A stretch of DNA of 64,000 nt from Phaeosaccion multiseriatum (Eukaryota; Ochrophyta, other classes), in the NCBI GenBank assembly GCA_965112735.1, contig OZ218950.1, forward strand, positions 248,001-312,000. The letters run 5' to 3'. Below the pieces are notes generated by a model. The model did not search any database. It saw nothing but the letters and a program-made list of their open reading frames with translations, and was not told the DNA's origin. The translations under genes and the position numbers were made by a program. Below, in pieces: positions 1 through 29,682 of this stretch; the first letter of the stretch is position 1, and every line of letters starts with the position of its first letter.

Positions 1-119
1 ATGTATGTATGTATGTATGTATGTATGTTCAACATGCTCTCACGCCCGCCGCCCCACTCCCTACTCCGATGCCACGTGACTTCCATCTTGACCGTTACAT
101 CCGTTACGTTTCATCGCAG

Positions 120-745
120 TTCCTGTACGTGGGGGAGAAGGAACTGATGGAGAACGACTCTCTGAACAAGGAGAGCGCGGCCAACATCATTCAGAAAGCT
201 ATCAGTCAAAAGGGAGACAACCAGTACCAGAGCTTCAAGCTCAAGAGCCTCAAGGAGGTTAGTGGGTGTAGGGCACGGCGAGGGCGCGGTCGTGTGGGCC
301 AGTTGGTAATGCGGACCAGTTGGTTTCCTTCCTACTGATTCCATGTCTTACCCGCGTCCTTCCTCTCGTCCTTGTTGCCTTGTTCGCGTCCTTGCCTCTC
401 CTCCTTCTCCTCCTTCTCCTCCTCCTCCTCCTCCTCCTCCTCCTCCTCCTCCTCCTCCTCCTCCTCCTCCTCCTCCTCCTCCTCTGGATGCTGCTGCTGC
501 TTGCTCAGGGAGGAAAGGGCAGGGGATCGCAGAAGTACTTCCTCGCGGCATTCTCCTATGAACTCCTCACCGGCGCCGGATTCACCGTGGACAGAGTAGG
601 TGAGTCAGTCAGTGAGTCAGGCGGCCAGTCAGTCAAGTCTGGCGTTTTCAGTTTCAGTTTAGGAGACCCACCCCAGCAGTGAGTGCCGATGACCTGATGG
701 GCAGTTACTCTGTGGGCACCTTTCCTCTCCCACCCTCCCCCCCGT

Positions 746-798
<53 letters not shown>

Positions 799-1000
799 TT
801 GCGTGTTTGTGTGTTCGCGTCTTCCCCCACCTTCAGGCAACGCGGCCATCACGCAGCTGGGCGGCAACACGCAGGCCGTTGTGGCGGCGACGACCTCCAA
901 GCGTTACAAGAAACTGCAGCCAGAGATGGAGGAGATTGCAAGGAGCTTCAGGGTCTATGACGGCATCCCAAAGAGAATGGTGCAGAACCAGAGGAGATAA
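120..1000 (+). CDS. C-terminal part of a possible PsbP-domain-like protein (5' end outside window)
   Basis: Three exons are visible: 120-257, 509-599 and 837-1000 (TAA stop), with in-phase junctions. Exon 2 ends at phase 1 and its G joins the GC that opens exon 3 to give Gly-Asn-Ala-Ala. The encoded fragment is about 130 aa. It starts FLYVGEKELMENDSLNKES, continues through YFLAAFSYELLTGAGFTVDR and ends with a basic tail after IARSFRVYDGIPKRM. The order of a hydrophobic strand, a short turn with ITQLGGNTQ, an Ala/Val-rich strand, a KRYKKL helix and a final SFRV resembles the end of PsbP/Mog1-fold proteins of the thylakoid lumen, where the last helix carries a conserved SFRV-type motif. This match is from pattern memory only. 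The upstream start, and so any targeting peptide, lies outside the window. Intron 1 holds (CCT)n at about 417-485 and intron 2 holds (TG)n at about 751-800. The CDS is well supported; the family is not. Confidence 0.6.
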
Positions 1001-2010
1001 AATGAGGACGGAGGAGGGAATGAATGGGACAGCTTGAAGGGGCAGAGGAGAGGAGGCGAGATGGGCAGAGGAGATGACTAAATGTATTGGAGGTGAAGCA
1101 TAGAACAAAACAAAAGAGGAGAGGAGATGAGAAGGGCCACCGGATACCAAATGGGGTACAACCAACCAACCAACCAACCAACCACCGGATACTGAGGCAT
1201 AGAGCAAGAGGAAGGTTGAGCCATTCCCAGACCCGTATGCCTGCAGAAGAGATGGTGAGATGGTGAGATAGTGAGTAGATGCTCGAGCAGTAGAGGAAGG
1301 GAGAACAGGGGCCACAAGGAGAGGGGCCAGGACCAAGCACGAGAGAGGAGGGAGGGATGGGGTAGAAGCAGTGAGTGGAGGGAGGAGCAAGGAGGGGGGC
1401 AAGGGCGGGCCATTGTGATTGTGTTGGTCCCCTTTTCAATGAAGCGTGAGGGCCGTGTCGTCGTGCCGTTTCGGCGTGTGGGAGAGGGACCAAAGTCCTC
1501 TCCAGTGGTGAAGGGTTGGGAGGACCAAGCTTTTTAGAGGAAGACGAGTAGATTGAAGTAATTCATTGGTTTTCCTTTTTCTAGTTTTTTTCCTTCCTCC
1601 TCCCCCAAAGCGTTTAATCATACCATACAATACGTATTCATTTAAAAAAAAAAACCAAGTGAAAAGTGAAGGAAGAGTGGCACAGCCATCACTGTCCTTG
1701 TCTATTTAGTATAAATGTGCTTTTAATTAAGAAGCGAGGCATGGAGCCTTTTCCCTCGCGTGTTGGTTCTCTACTGTATCACTTGTTACATGGGCCCTTT
1801 GCTAGTGCTCGTGATTGCAGGGAGGTCTGCCTGTTTCAACCGTTTCAAGACCCACGCTCCCTCCCTCCCCCCCCCTGACGCATTCGGACCATTTACCACA
1901 CGTCCCTCACGGCGGGGCAAAAACCATTTAAGCCGACGCAACACCCCCCCACCCCTCTTGATCAAGCAGCTTCCACTTCCTCCCTCCCTCCTCCTCCATT
2001 CTTTAATGCC
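1001..2010. other. Convergent intergenic region, repeat-poor
   Basis: Both flanking genes end here (TAA at 1000 on +, stop at 2011-2013 on -), so this 1-kb stretch holds two 3' ends. It contains a short (ACCA)n run near 1158-1184 and purine-rich sequence up to 1400. An AT-richer stretch at 1550-1740 includes a poly-A run near 1645-1655 and would suit 3'-end formation. No convincing coding frame was seen. Confidence 0.5.
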
Positions 2011-3258
2011 TTATACGGTATAGCTCCCCGGCCTGTTGAACAGCCTGGCCCCTGCCTCCAATGCCTCTTCCGCTACCCCCCGCCCCCTCCCCCCCTGCCC
2101 CCCTCCTTGCATTCCTCGTCCTCCGTACGGACCCCCCCCCCCATACGGTCCGGGGCCCACGTACGGCGCCACCGGACCCGCGTAGGGACCTGCACCCACG
2201 TAGGGTCCACCCATCTGCTCCCCGCCTCGTCCCCTCCCCACCCTCTCCACGGAGGCCCACACGCCCCTGCCCATGACATCCTTGGGAGCTCTCCGGCCGG
2301 TCCAGAGTTGGAACTGCTCCACACCCTGTTCGATGAGCATCTCTGCTCCTTGCACGAACTCGCAGTTGTTCTGCACGGCCTGTGTGTGTGTGTGTGTGTG
2401 AGAGAGAGAGGGAGTGCGAGTGAAAGAGACGAGACAGAGCCAGAAAGAGTGTGAGAGAGCGACAGTGGTGGCGGTGGTCGTGGCAGACAAAAGAGAGGAG
2501 CAAAGACCGCTAATGCGCCCGTTCCCATCGTTTGTAACTGTGCGGGTGCCTCTACCACATGAAACAGATAAGCACAGCACAGCAAGGCACAGACAGCCCT
2601 TAGCCCATATACCTACACATGAAGGGAAGGAAGGAAAGCAGAAGAAAGCACGATTGAGGGGTTGGTCCCTTGTATCGCGTGTATCACCAACCCGCCCACC
2701 TCACCTGGTCCAGTAGAGCTGTCCTGGAAGGCTTGTAAGCGGCATCAAAGACCACAGGGCGGTGCTGCAACAGATGGTACGGCAGCGTGAAGCGCGCCGA
2801 GCCGGGGATGGTGCCAATCACCACATCTATGCCCGTGGAGGGGTCCACGCCGACCTGTTCAAGCTCGTCCCACCCCAGGTCGGAAACCGCCTGGCCGTCG
2901 AAGCGATCCGCCAGGGCTTGTGCCTGTGGGGTTGTTACAGGGTCAGAGCAGGGATGTGGGCGGAGCGGGAGTGGGGGGGGGTGCGGTTATGCATCGATAT
3001 CGCTGTCGATATCAAATGTAGAGAGGGCAGAGGCCGTTGCGCGCCCAGGGGCTGCTGCCGCCCACTTGTCCGTCCCGTCGCGCAAGGCAAGTTACTAGTA
3101 AGTCAATGGATACAGCTATTCGTAAGTCAATGACCTTGTGGAGCGTCCTGTTGAAGACGATCAACTTGAAGCCCATCTGCTGGCAGGCGTACAGCCTGTG
3201 GGGAGGCGGGAGGGGAGCACATGTCGGCGGAAGGCAAGGAGGAGGGGTGGAAGCAGCT

Positions 3259-3295
<37 letters not shown>

Positions 3296-6200
3296 TGGTG
3301 GTACAAAAGCTTCAGGAGGATGTGGCGTTCCAGGCACCTCCGGAGGGTTCTGGTTCGGTGCTCTCCTCGCCTCGCATGCAATAAGTCAGGGAAACTAGCC
3401 ATCGATCGGCTCTCTCTCTCTCTCTCTCTCCCTCTCCCTCCCCCCACTACTCACTACCCTCCACTCACCCTGCCATGGCAGCGCCGCCCGCCCCGACAAC
3501 CAAAGCCACACCCTGCTTCGCCTTGGTGCCGCCCCTCCTCTTGAGAGCCCTCTTGACGGGCCTGAGGATGCCCAGCCAGTCCGTGTTCTCTCCAAGCAGG
3601 CGCCTCTCACCCGTCTCCGGGTCCTTGAACACAATCACGGTATTCACGGCTCCGATGCGGTCTGCGGCATGCCCAACCTGGATGTGTGCGTGTGTGTGCG
3701 TGTGTGTGCGTGTAGGGGGGGGAGGGGGTGCGTGGGTGCGTGTGTGCGTTGAGTGGGGGTTGCTGCTCCGTGTGGCATGGGCACGGCGCTAACTTCGAAA
3801 ACTATGAAACTGAAACCCTCCAAACCTTCCACTCCACCTCCCCCCCCCCTCTCCCTGGCCCTCTCAGTCTACACACACGCAATTACCCATATGCTTAAAA
3901 AAGGCTGACTCGCCCCCCCTGCCCAAGTCCATAAGCTAACAAAACTCATCCCAGCGCCCTCCCTCCCTCCCTCCCTCCCCACTCACCTCATCCAGATATT
4001 TGAGAATGTTCTGTTTGTGCGGAATGGTCACACTCGCCCCGCCGAAGTCCTCCATCGCGAGTGCCCTTGCCATGGCAGACTCGTCCCTCCCCTCCACTCG
4101 CGTGTACTCGTGAGGCAAACGGCACCGGCGGAAGGCAGCATTGTGCATATCTGGACTCGGAGACCCCGAGATGGGGAAGCCAAACAAGTGGAAAGACTTT
4201 TTGGGTACCATACCCAAGCCTCTGCGGAGTTTCATGATGTCTTCGGAGCTGAGTTGTCCGGGGGCGGCGGGGAAGGGCAACTTGTCGTGTGTAACGGGCG
4301 TGAAGCTCTTGTTGAGCACTCGGCTAAGCTTGCCGAGTTGGGTGAGGCACACACCGATGTAAGGGACAGGAAGGTCCAGGCTGGCGGCTGTAACGGTTGA
4401 GGGTAGGGCAGGGTAGGGTAGGGTATGGTGGCGGAGCGGGGAGGGAGGGAGGGAGGGAGGGAGTGAGAGGGTGGGGGCGGGAGGGGGTGAGTGAGAGAGC
4501 GAGGGCGTCAGAGTGGGAGTGAGAGTGAGGGAGAGAACAAAAAGGGAACGACTACTTTGCAACTGTAAAATATAGGAGCACGCCGTCCACACAAGAGGGT
4601 AGTGTGAAAGACAAAGGACGAAGGCCACGAACAAACAAACAAACAAACAACCAAGCAGCCCTCCATCCATCCATCCCGGGAATACGGGCCACCTCACTAC
4701 CCCGGGGGATGCGAGGTGGTGGTGCCCTTTCCACACCTAGTTACACCCTTGTACCTGTGTACATACGTACCTGCAGCGTGAATGTTGAGGCTGTCCTCAG
4801 GGTCGTGTGCGGTGGTGACGACCTTCACTGCGTCCACGCGGCCGTCGTGGTAGCATTGGGTGAAGAGCGCAGCGGCCTGAGGGGGGAGGGGCGGGGGGGG
4901 GGGAGGTATGAGGTGAGGTGAGGCGGAGCGAGAGGGGCACAACGACAGCGGAAAAAAGAGATTCGGTTAGAGCGGCCAAGAGCAACAAACAGAGGAAGAC
5001 GACAAGGGCCTTCTCCCTGGAGTCAGTCCTTCTCCGATGCATTTGCCTCCCCCTCCAAACGCAAACTTTACTGACTCACTGCTCAACTCAGCCACAACCC
5101 ACGCTTCACAGCCCAATGCCCATATGCCCCTGCATCCCCTCCCTTCCTCCCTCCCTCCATCACCACCTCACCTGGTCCTGAGACGTCTTCCTGCCCACGA
5201 CATGGTAACTGCCCATCAGCACCGTGCCCGGGTAGCACGCCTGCGCCTCGTCGATAATGCCGGTACGGAAAGTCGAGTCCCAGTTGGCCTCGATGTCGAG
5301 GTAGTCCGTGCCACCGCGGAGTCCCCAGCGGGCGAGATTGAAGATGGCCTGCGGATCGTTCTCGAAGTTGCCGCACTGCCCCTGACTGCGGACTGTGAAG
5401 ATGACGGGCATGCCGTAGGTGTGTCTCCTGAGGATGGACATTTGGCGCAGCACCTTGGGGGGGGAGGGGGGAGTTTGCCAACGGTTGTGTGTGTGTGTGT
5501 GTGTGTGTGTGCGGTACGTGCGTCGTGGGTGCGTGTATGGTGAGTGGGTGGTGAGGGAAGGAGAGGTTTGGAGGGAGGGGAGAGGCGGTTAGCTTTGGGT
5601 CCTCATAAGGACAAATCAAAAGGAATTTCGTCACAACGGCGATTGGAAGCAGCTTTGCACGCACACTCCACTCACACGCACGCCTGACACACAAACACAT
5701 ACCCACACCCATTGACTTACTACTACTACTACTACTACTACTACCATTGACTTACTACTACTACTCCCATGGACTTACTACACACATACCTCGAAGGGGT
5801 CGTCCCTCCCTGCGAGCAAGTCCACTCTCAGCTCCATGGCGTCCACCCCCCCGCACAGCTGGGGCAGGAGACCCATATGCTGCGACATGTCCGCGAATGT
5901 AAGGCTCAGGAAGAAGGTGTTGGGCCCCATGTCGAGCTTAATCTTCTCCTTGGAGGGGTGAGGCTGCCTCGCGAAATGGATGAGGTGCTTAAGATCGGCC
6001 GCGGCCGCTCTTGCCGCCTCTGCATATTGTTCGGACTGGGTCTGAGTAACCTCCTCCTCCTCCGTAAAGGCGAGGGCGAATCGGGTGACGGTGTCATCAC
6101 GATTGTCGCGGAGCACCGGCGCACGGGCCTTGGCATCAAAGACGAGGGTGTAACGAGTGATATCGGTGGCGGCTTGCCTCTGCTGCATGGTCTCCCCCGC

Positions 6201-8948
6201 CGTGGCAATGTGGATGGTGATGAGAGTGCTGCCCTGTGCCTCTGCCGCTGCCTCTGTTGCCTGTACTACCGCCGACGTGAGGATCTCGCTCCGGTCGAGC
6301 AGGTCCAGCACAAACACAGCCGCCGTATCTGCCGAGGCGATGGACTCAGCGATGAGCTGGCACGTGTTGGTCGGGATAGACTTGGTGAGTGGGTTGGCAG
6401 CAGATGCAAACAGCACGCCAATGTCCGTCCCCTCGTCCATCTGTCGCTGGGTGAGAATGTCTGCCAAGAGAGACTTGATCCCGTGTCCCACCAGCACGAT
6501 GCCACCTCGTCCGTTGCGGTTTCGCTTCAACGTCTCTACCCCTCCCACATAAGGGGCATCGCTGTCTCCTGCTCTACTGTAGCGCTCTTCTCCCACTCGG
6601 GCGGCGTTGGAGCGATCTCTGTCTCTGTCTGCCCCTCCTGTATACGGGCCCCGGTCGTCTCCCCCTCCTCCTTGATAGGGGCGGTCACCTTCTCCAACCC
6701 GCGTAGCGGACACGTCTACGATCCTATCTCTTCCTCCTCCTCCTCCTCCTCCATAGGGCCCTCCATAGGAGCCTTCTCCTCCTCCTCCCCCATAGGGCCC
6801 TCCATAGGAGGCTTCTCCTCCTCCTCTTCCTCCTCCATAGGAGCCCCGATCACCCGTCATGACATCTGCGACGATCCTCTGTCCTCCCGACCCGGCATAG
6901 GAAGCCCGATCCCCGGGAATGATTCTCTCTGATCCTGGAGGAACATAGTTGGAGGTTGGCTCCGCTCCGATGATCCGATCGCCTCCTACTCCTTCGTAGA
7001 TGCGATCTGCTCCCGTCCTAATGGGGCGATCTCTTCCAACGCCCAGGAGGTCGCCCACTCCACCTGCCCCTCCTCCTGCAGAGGGGTCTCCTCCGATAAT
7101 GCGATCTCCTCCAACACTCTCAAAGGTGCGATCTCCCCCCATCCCTCTTCCTCCGTGAAGAAGATCGGGCACTCCAGAGCCGCCTCCTCCTCCTCCTCCT
7201 CCTGATAGGGAGGGGTCCCTACCAACGATCCGATCTCCTCCAACGCTTTCATACATGCGGTCTCCCCCCATCCCCGAGGGGCGATCTCTTCCCATTCCAG
7301 AGTCACCCATACCTCCTCCCCCTCCCCCCCCCCCTCCTGATCCATAGGAAGAGCGGCCATCTCCTCCACCTCCGTAGGGCGGGCCGCCCATCGAAGAGGG
7401 ACCTCCTCCTCCTCCTCCTCCTCCTCCTCCTCCTCCTCCTCCTCCAACCATAGTGGAGCCACCTCCAAAGGAGGAGCCGCCTGGAGAGGGGCCACCTCCT
7501 CCTCCTCCGTAGGGAGGGCCACCCATAGAGGAGGGACCTCCTCCTCCTCCTCCTCCTCCTCCTCCTCCTCGAGAAGATCGATCGCCTCCTCCTACTGTAG
7601 TGGTGCCACCTCCAAAGGAAGAGCCGCCCGGAGAGGGGCCACTTCCTCCGTAAGGAGGGCCACCCATAGAGGAGCCACCCATAGAGGAGCTGCCCGCTCC
7701 ATAGGGCGGGCCGCCCGAAGACGGGCCATCTCCTCCTCTAGAGGAACCACCTCCTGCTGCTGCTCCATACGGAGGGCCGCCCGAAGACGGGCCATCTCCT
7801 CCTCTAGAGGAACCACCTCCTGCTGCTGCTCCATACGGAGGGCCGCCGGAAGAGGAGCCGCCCGCTCCATAGGGCGGGCCGCCCGAAGAGGGGCCATCTC
7901 CTCCGCCTCTTCCGTAGGAGCCACCTCCTCCTCTCCCATAGGAAGGGCGGCTGTCTCCTCCTCTTGAGGAGCTATCTCCTCCTCTAGAGGAGCCACCTCC
8001 TCCTGCTGCTCCATAAGGAGGGCCGCCGCCCGAAGAGGGGCCATCTCCTCCAGCTGCTCCATACGGAGGGCCGCCTGAAGAGGAGCTATCTCCTCCTCTA
8101 GAGGACCCACCTCCTCCTGCTGCTCCATACGGAGGGCCGCCTGAAGAGGACCCACCTCCTCCTGCAGCTCCATACGGAGGGCCGCCTGAAGAGGAGCTAT
8201 CTCCTCCTCTGGAGGACCCACCTCCTGCTGCTGCTCCATACGGAGGACCGCCTGAAGAGGAGCTATCTCCTCCTCTAGAGGAGCCACCTCCTCCTGCTGC
8301 TCCATAAGGAGGGCCGCCCGAAGAGGAGCCACCTCCTGCTGCTCCATAAGGAGGCCCGCCGGAAGAGGGGCCATCTCCTCCTCCTCCTGCCGCTCCATAG
8401 GGTGGGCCTCCCGAGGAGGAACCACCTCCTCCTCCTGCGGCTCCATATGGAGGGCCGCCCGAAGAGGCTGCTCCATAGGGAGGGCCACCGGAAGATGAGC
8501 TTTCTCCTCCTCCTCCTCCTCCTCCTGCGCGGTAGCCCCCTCCTCTTCCATAGGAGCGCTCTCCTCCCCCTCCTCCTCCTCCAGAGCTACCTCCTCCAGA
8601 GCTACCTCCTCCAGAGGAGCCACCGCCTGCTGCTCCGTAGGGAGGGCCTGAAGAGCCTGATGCCGCATAGGGCGGGCCTGAAGAGGGAGGATCTCCTGCA
8701 TTGGATTGCTTATCAGCTCCCGGAGGCCTCCGATCTAGGGCCGATCCTTTACCATAGGAGCGAGCTGCCAACGGTAACACGCCTCGTGCGAAGTGGCGTT
8801 CCTTCAAACTACTGCTCCTGCTGTTCCCGCGGCCACCGCTCCTCATGCTGCTACTGAAGCTGCTAAGGGACGGAGCCATGAAGGCGTACGCATGATCAGA
8901 AGGGGGCGGCGCAAGAAGCAGGCCAGCCAGCACCCATCTGTTCCGCAT
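2011..8948 (-). CDS. Plastid-targeted 3-dehydroquinate dehydratase / shikimate dehydrogenase fusion (about 1601 aa)
   Basis: Eight exons: 8948-5790, 5453-5172, 4876-4771, 4387-3987, 3677-3469, 3195-3135, 2923-2705, 2379-2011; all phases agree. These are steps 3 and 4 of the plastid shikimate pathway. Residues 1 to about 22 are a signal peptide ending AYAF|MAPS, then a Ser/Arg-rich transit region. Residues about 75-760 are low-complexity Gly/Ser with many GGPPYGAA repeats. Residues about 815-1000 form an unassigned alpha/beta-looking domain. Type I dehydroquinase follows (about 1005-1250): [32 protein letters not shown] with the catalytic His, VKVVTTAHD with the Schiff-base Lys, LSRVL and PAAPGQ. 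Shikimate dehydrogenase follows (about 1255-1540): [19 protein letters not shown] with the catalytic Lys, GENTDW with the catalytic Asp, GAGGAA, NRT and [13 protein letters not shown]. The Gly/Pro/Tyr tail echoes the N-terminal repeats. All expected active-site residues are present, so it should be active. The domain order matches the end of fungal AROM and the plant bifunctional enzyme. The donor of exon 6 (GTCATT) is weak. Confidence 0.93.
3243..3305 (+). repeat. CAG repeat ending in the dispersed TTGGTGRTAC element
   Basis: A (CAG)n run of about 14 units lies inside an intron of the shikimate dehydrogenase gene and ends in CAGTTGGTGGTAC at about 3292-3304. This is one mismatch from the core of the dispersed element described in the findings. 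Confidence 0.7.
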
Positions 8949-9275
8949 GGCTTCAACACGCGGTGTTTATGCGCGCAATCCTCACAAAGCAGTTTGATTT
9001 TGGCAAAAACAGAAATCGACCAACCAAAACAATCGATCACTTCGATTTTTGGTGAAAGAAAGAGCTGAAACCTGAAACTGCGGTTTCAGCCACATCTCCG
9101 ACGGCGGCTGTGCATTTGAGGTGTTTTCCATGGACCTTCTTTCAAGCCTATAGCGCCACCCCAACTTCATCTGCTGCTGCAACTCCTGCTGCTGCGGTGG
9201 TGAAGGGGGGGGGCTGGGCCAGGGGGAAGCTGAGGCTGTGGCACACCTCTCTGGGGTAGAGAGGGGTAGCCAGCC
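8949..9275. promoter_or_regulatory. Divergent promoter region between shikimate enzyme and kinesin genes
   Basis: These 327 bp separate two start codons that point away from each other. The middle holds a perfect 8-bp inverted repeat, CTGAAACC ... GGTTTCAG, around a 9-base loop at about 9064-9088, preceded by ATCGA-containing A/T-richer sequence. No clear TATA box was found. The promoter role is inferred from gene orientation. Confidence 0.5.
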
Positions 9276-27593
<18,318 letters not shown>

Positions 27594-29146
27594 GGGATGA
27601 ATGACTGACGTCACAGGAGAGAGATGAATGACTGACGTCACAGGAGAGAGATGAATGGCCGGCGTCACAGCCTCACTCACAGCTCATGTGCCTGCGGGGG
27701 TGGTGCGAAGGAGGGTGTGTGCGCTAAAGAGAGGCTCAGAGTCGTCGGCGGAGCAATGGCGAGAGAGAAGAGAGAGAGAGAGTGGCAGATGAAGGCGAGA
27801 GAGAAGAGAGAGAGAGAGAGTGGCAGATGAAGGGATTCAGTGATTCGTGAATGGAGGGCGGTGCGGTGGTTTTTACGATTAGGATGAGTGTTACTACAGT
27901 ATACCTACAGTATACCTACAGCATGCCTACCGTATACCTTCAGTAGTGGTGAGGTTTGAATCAGTTGTCATGTGACTGGGTTGGAACACTTGGCGTTGGC
28001 CTTGGGCCGGGAATAGACCGGGGGGGAGGGGGCTTTGAGGATGCTTCGAGGATGCTGTTTTGTTTTGTTGTGTGCGTGTGTGTGTGTGTGCGTGTGGGGG
28101 GGGGGGGGATGCGTGTGTGTGTGTGTGCGTGTGTGTGTGTGTGTGTGTGCGTGTGTGTGTGCGTGTGTGTGTGCGTGTGTGTGTGCGCATATGTATGCAT
28201 GCGTGTGGGTGGGCGTGGATTTTTTGTGAGCGTGTGCGTGGAGGGTTTGATAGAGACATAAGAGGGGATGGGGCCAAGTGAGTGAGCCGAGCGCGGAAGC
28301 AGAGAATAATAGAAATCAATAATTTAATTGAAATCACAGATTTACATTATAGGGGAAGAAAAGGTTAAGCAGCGCCCAACAGTTCGGTCGCTCGCCCATT
28401 CCCTGCCATCCACGGCCATCCACCCCCTGCCAAAGGCCTGCCAACAGGTTAAGGCTCTCCTGCCAAAGGGCTGCCAAAGCCGCAGGGCCCTTCCGCCTTT
28501 GTGCCGCTCTGCTCCGCGGCGCTGGGCAGGCAGAGCAAAGTAAGGCGCCATTCAGTTGGGCGAATGCTGCGCTGCCGAATCCCAGCAGCCCAGCAGGCAA
28601 GCAGCATGCCTGTAAATCGTCACTCACTCCTTGAGTGACAGGCTGCAGAAAGGCGCAAGAGATACTGTAGGCGACAGGCTCAAGGCTGTGGCCTGTGCCT
28701 GTTTGAGCCCAGGGCCTTTCGAATGGCAAGGGCGCCTTCCAACGTCCACACAGCCAACACAGCTCAGGGGAGGGCACAACCCTCCCCAGGGGGCACCACC
28801 TCCGTCGTTGCCAACTGGACTCGCGCCCCTTTTGCTATTCCTCCCGCCGGATAGGTACAACTGTATCGCGCGGCTGCCCAATACCCGCACAGCCTGCCCT
28901 TCCCTCCCCTGGATCACCAACGGCCCTGTCCTGCCCTGTACCACCAACGGCTCCAAGCATATCCGGCGTGTGTTTTCTGCGTGTGTCTCTGCATTGGGCG
29001 GACTCACTCAAACTCAAACACACGCGGTGTGAGGCAGCCTGCTCGAGCCCATCGAGTTTGACCTCGTGACACTGTGTCGGTGTGGTGTGACCCCGTCCCA
29101 AAGAAACAGTCCGGTCCGTTTCAACCGTTTCACGTGTCAAGCGTCA
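27594..29146. other. Convergent intergenic region rich in short tandem repeats
   Basis: This lies between the kinesin stop and the stop of the sphingolipid reductase gene. It holds a 28-bp unit with TGACGTCA (27596-27670), two copies of a GAGAGAGTGGCAGATGAAGG-type unit (about 27760-27832), 12-bp ACAGTATACCT repeats (27895-27945) and a GT-rich block (28068-28210). A CCATCC/GCCAAAGG-rich stretch follows (28395-28500). No credible gene was found, although 28630-29030 is fairly unique sequence. Confidence 0.5.
27596..27670 (+). repeat. Three 28-bp units carrying (TGA/CGG)CGTCA next to the kinesin stop codon
   Basis: The unit ATGAATGACTGACGTCACAG is repeated twice almost exactly and a third time with GGCCGGCGTCACAG. 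The first two copies contain the 8-bp palindrome TGACGTCA. They begin within five bases of the kinesin TAA. Confidence 0.85.
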
Positions 29147-29609
29147 TCATGATTCCTTCTTTTCTTGGCTTCCTTCAGCAATTGGTGCTACGGCCTGTGA
29201 CCTTGCCACCCTCCTGTAGAAGTCCCAGTTGTACACGATGAAGATGAGACGCAGAAACGACGCCAGCAGCACCTACACACAGGTTCGGTTTGAGTTCCAA
29301 GTGTCAGTTTGGACCCTTACCGTACGCGAAAACCAATCAAGAGGACAGGTGGGCACAGACACCAAACCCGATATTGGCCAAAGTGCATGAAACTAAAACG
29401 TGAATACTCGAGAGATAGAGTATATCTCTCTTTAATCTCTACACCTCACACCTGCAGACAGGCCTCTCCGCGGCTGAACACGGGGGCGAAGCCTGCGGTT
29501 CCCAAGGCGAGGAACTTGCCGTCCAGGCCAGAGCTGATGGCGAAGTCGCCACGCTTCATACCCGACACGAGGTCCTTGGCGACCTTGTTGAGCAAAGGGG
29601 GGGGGGGGC

Positions 29610-29682
<73 letters not shown>

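Noticed and set aside
5769-6932. 387-codon plus-strand ORF
   Set aside because: It is exactly antisense to the conserved dehydroquinase/unassigned-domain exon and has no motif of its own.
6986-8701. Glu/Ala/Pro-rich minus-strand ORFs of 178 and 369 codons
   Set aside because: They are +1 frame shadows of the GPPYGAA repeats in the main reading frame.
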